A DNA stretch of 6,683 nt from Streptococcus sp. UBA6071 (GTDB lineage: Bacteria > Bacillota > Bacilli > Lactobacillales > Streptococcaceae): positions 15,812-22,494 of the forward strand of contig DIXV01000082.1 of the NCBI GenBank assembly GCA_002436115.1, read 5' to 3'. A program made the position numbers and the translations under genes. The number at the start of each line of letters is the position of its first letter. Position 1 is the first letter of the stretch. The notes below the pieces were generated by a model. The model did no database searches and had not been told where the DNA came from. It worked only from the letters and a program-made list of their open reading frames with translations. Positions 6,307 to 6,683 of the stretch are shown piece by piece.

Positions 6307-6333
6307 AAACTGATACTATTTTTGGAGTGACTT

Positions 6334-6683
6334 GTGAAACTAGAAAATTACATCCCAGACTTTGCCCTTGAGGCAGTCTATGATTTGACTATAGAAGATT
6401 TAGATAAGCATGGGATTCGTGCGGTCTTAGTTGATTTAGACAATACCCTTATCGCTTGGAATAATCCTGATGGAACACCAGAGATGCGCTCTTGGTTGCA
6501 TCGGATGCAGCGTGCAGGAATCACGATTGTTGTTGTGTCTAACAATACAGAAGAGAGAGTTAAGCGAGCTGTAAAGACGTTTGGCATTGCTTATGTCGCT
6601 TGGGCCATGAAACCCTTTAATTATGGGATTAAGAAAGCCATGAAGCGCTATAAGCTCAATTCTAAGGAGACTGTTATGGTTGG
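6334..6683 (+). CDS. yqeG: YqeG family HAD-IIIA phosphatase, 3'-truncated by window
   Basis: The first 116 residues of a soluble HAD-superfamily phosphatase. HAD motif I is DLDNT (34-38), with nucleophile D34 and acid/base D36 in the run VLVDLDNTLIAW; motif II is VVVSNN (66-71, S69); motif III is K93 in AMKPFNYGIKKA. The N-terminal block YIPDF is typical of YqeG. Related eukaryotic proteins (yeast Gep4, plant PGPP1) dephosphorylate phosphatidylglycerophosphate, so a role in phospholipid synthesis is possible but not shown here. In Firmicutes the gene usually heads a cluster with yqeH (ribosome-assembly GTPase), yhbY and nadD, which would lie beyond the window. The start is GTG 6334, with TTTGGAG ending 6 nt upstream (6321-6327); the residues following it match the family's N-terminus. 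The missing part holds the rest of the domain, including motif IV acidic residues. Confidence 0.9.
   Translation, partial: MKLENYIPDFALEAVYDLTIEDLDKHGIRAVLVDLDNTLIAWNNPDGTPEMRSWLHRMQRAGITIVVVSNNTEERVKRAVKTFGIAYVAWAMKPFNYGIKKAMKRYKLNSKETVMV

Overview
The window looks like chromosome of a low-GC Gram-positive coccus, most likely a Streptococcus or a near relative. I base this on the close resemblance of GatB, of the OpuA/BusA-type transporter and of the GntR/TrkA_C regulator to streptococcal and lactococcal proteins as I remember them, and on strong Shine-Dalgarno sites and extended -10 promoters. The species cannot be fixed by eye. There are five genes, all on the + strand, and no tRNA, rRNA, IS element, CRISPR array or phage gene.

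Layout: (1) 1-1288 is the 3' nine-tenths of gatB, the last gene of the tRNA-dependent amidotransferase operon, closed by a hairpin terminator. (2) 1346-1628 is non-coding or at most weakly coding, ending in a second terminator-like hairpin. (3) 1700-2347 is busR, a GntR-type repressor with a C-terminal RCK_C/TrkA_C ligand domain and its own extended -10 promoter, followed by a strong terminator. (4) 2514-3078 is a 565-base gene-free stretch. It holds a perfect-consensus promoter (TTGACA, 17 bp, TATAAT), an inverted-repeat operator straddling its -10, and a leader of about 395 nt with several inverted repeats. (5) 3079-4323 and 4316-6034 are busAA (opuAA) and busAB (opuABC), overlapping by 8 bp: ATPase-CBS subunit and permease fused to a glycine-betaine-binding domain, closed by a strong terminator. 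(6) 6334 to the end is the start of yqeG, a HAD-family phosphatase gene, cut by the window edge.

How it works together: BusAA/BusAB form an osmoregulated ABC importer for glycine betaine. From knowledge of the families (Lactococcus OpuA, group B Streptococcus BusR), cyclic-di-AMP is expected to act twice: on BusR, to repress the operon, and on the CBS domains of BusAA, to inhibit the transporter. This system is known, not new. The part that the known model does not explain is the long, repeat-rich 5' leader of busAA, with potential to pair with its Shine-Dalgarno region. I regard that as the best lead here. The rest is ordinary core genome.
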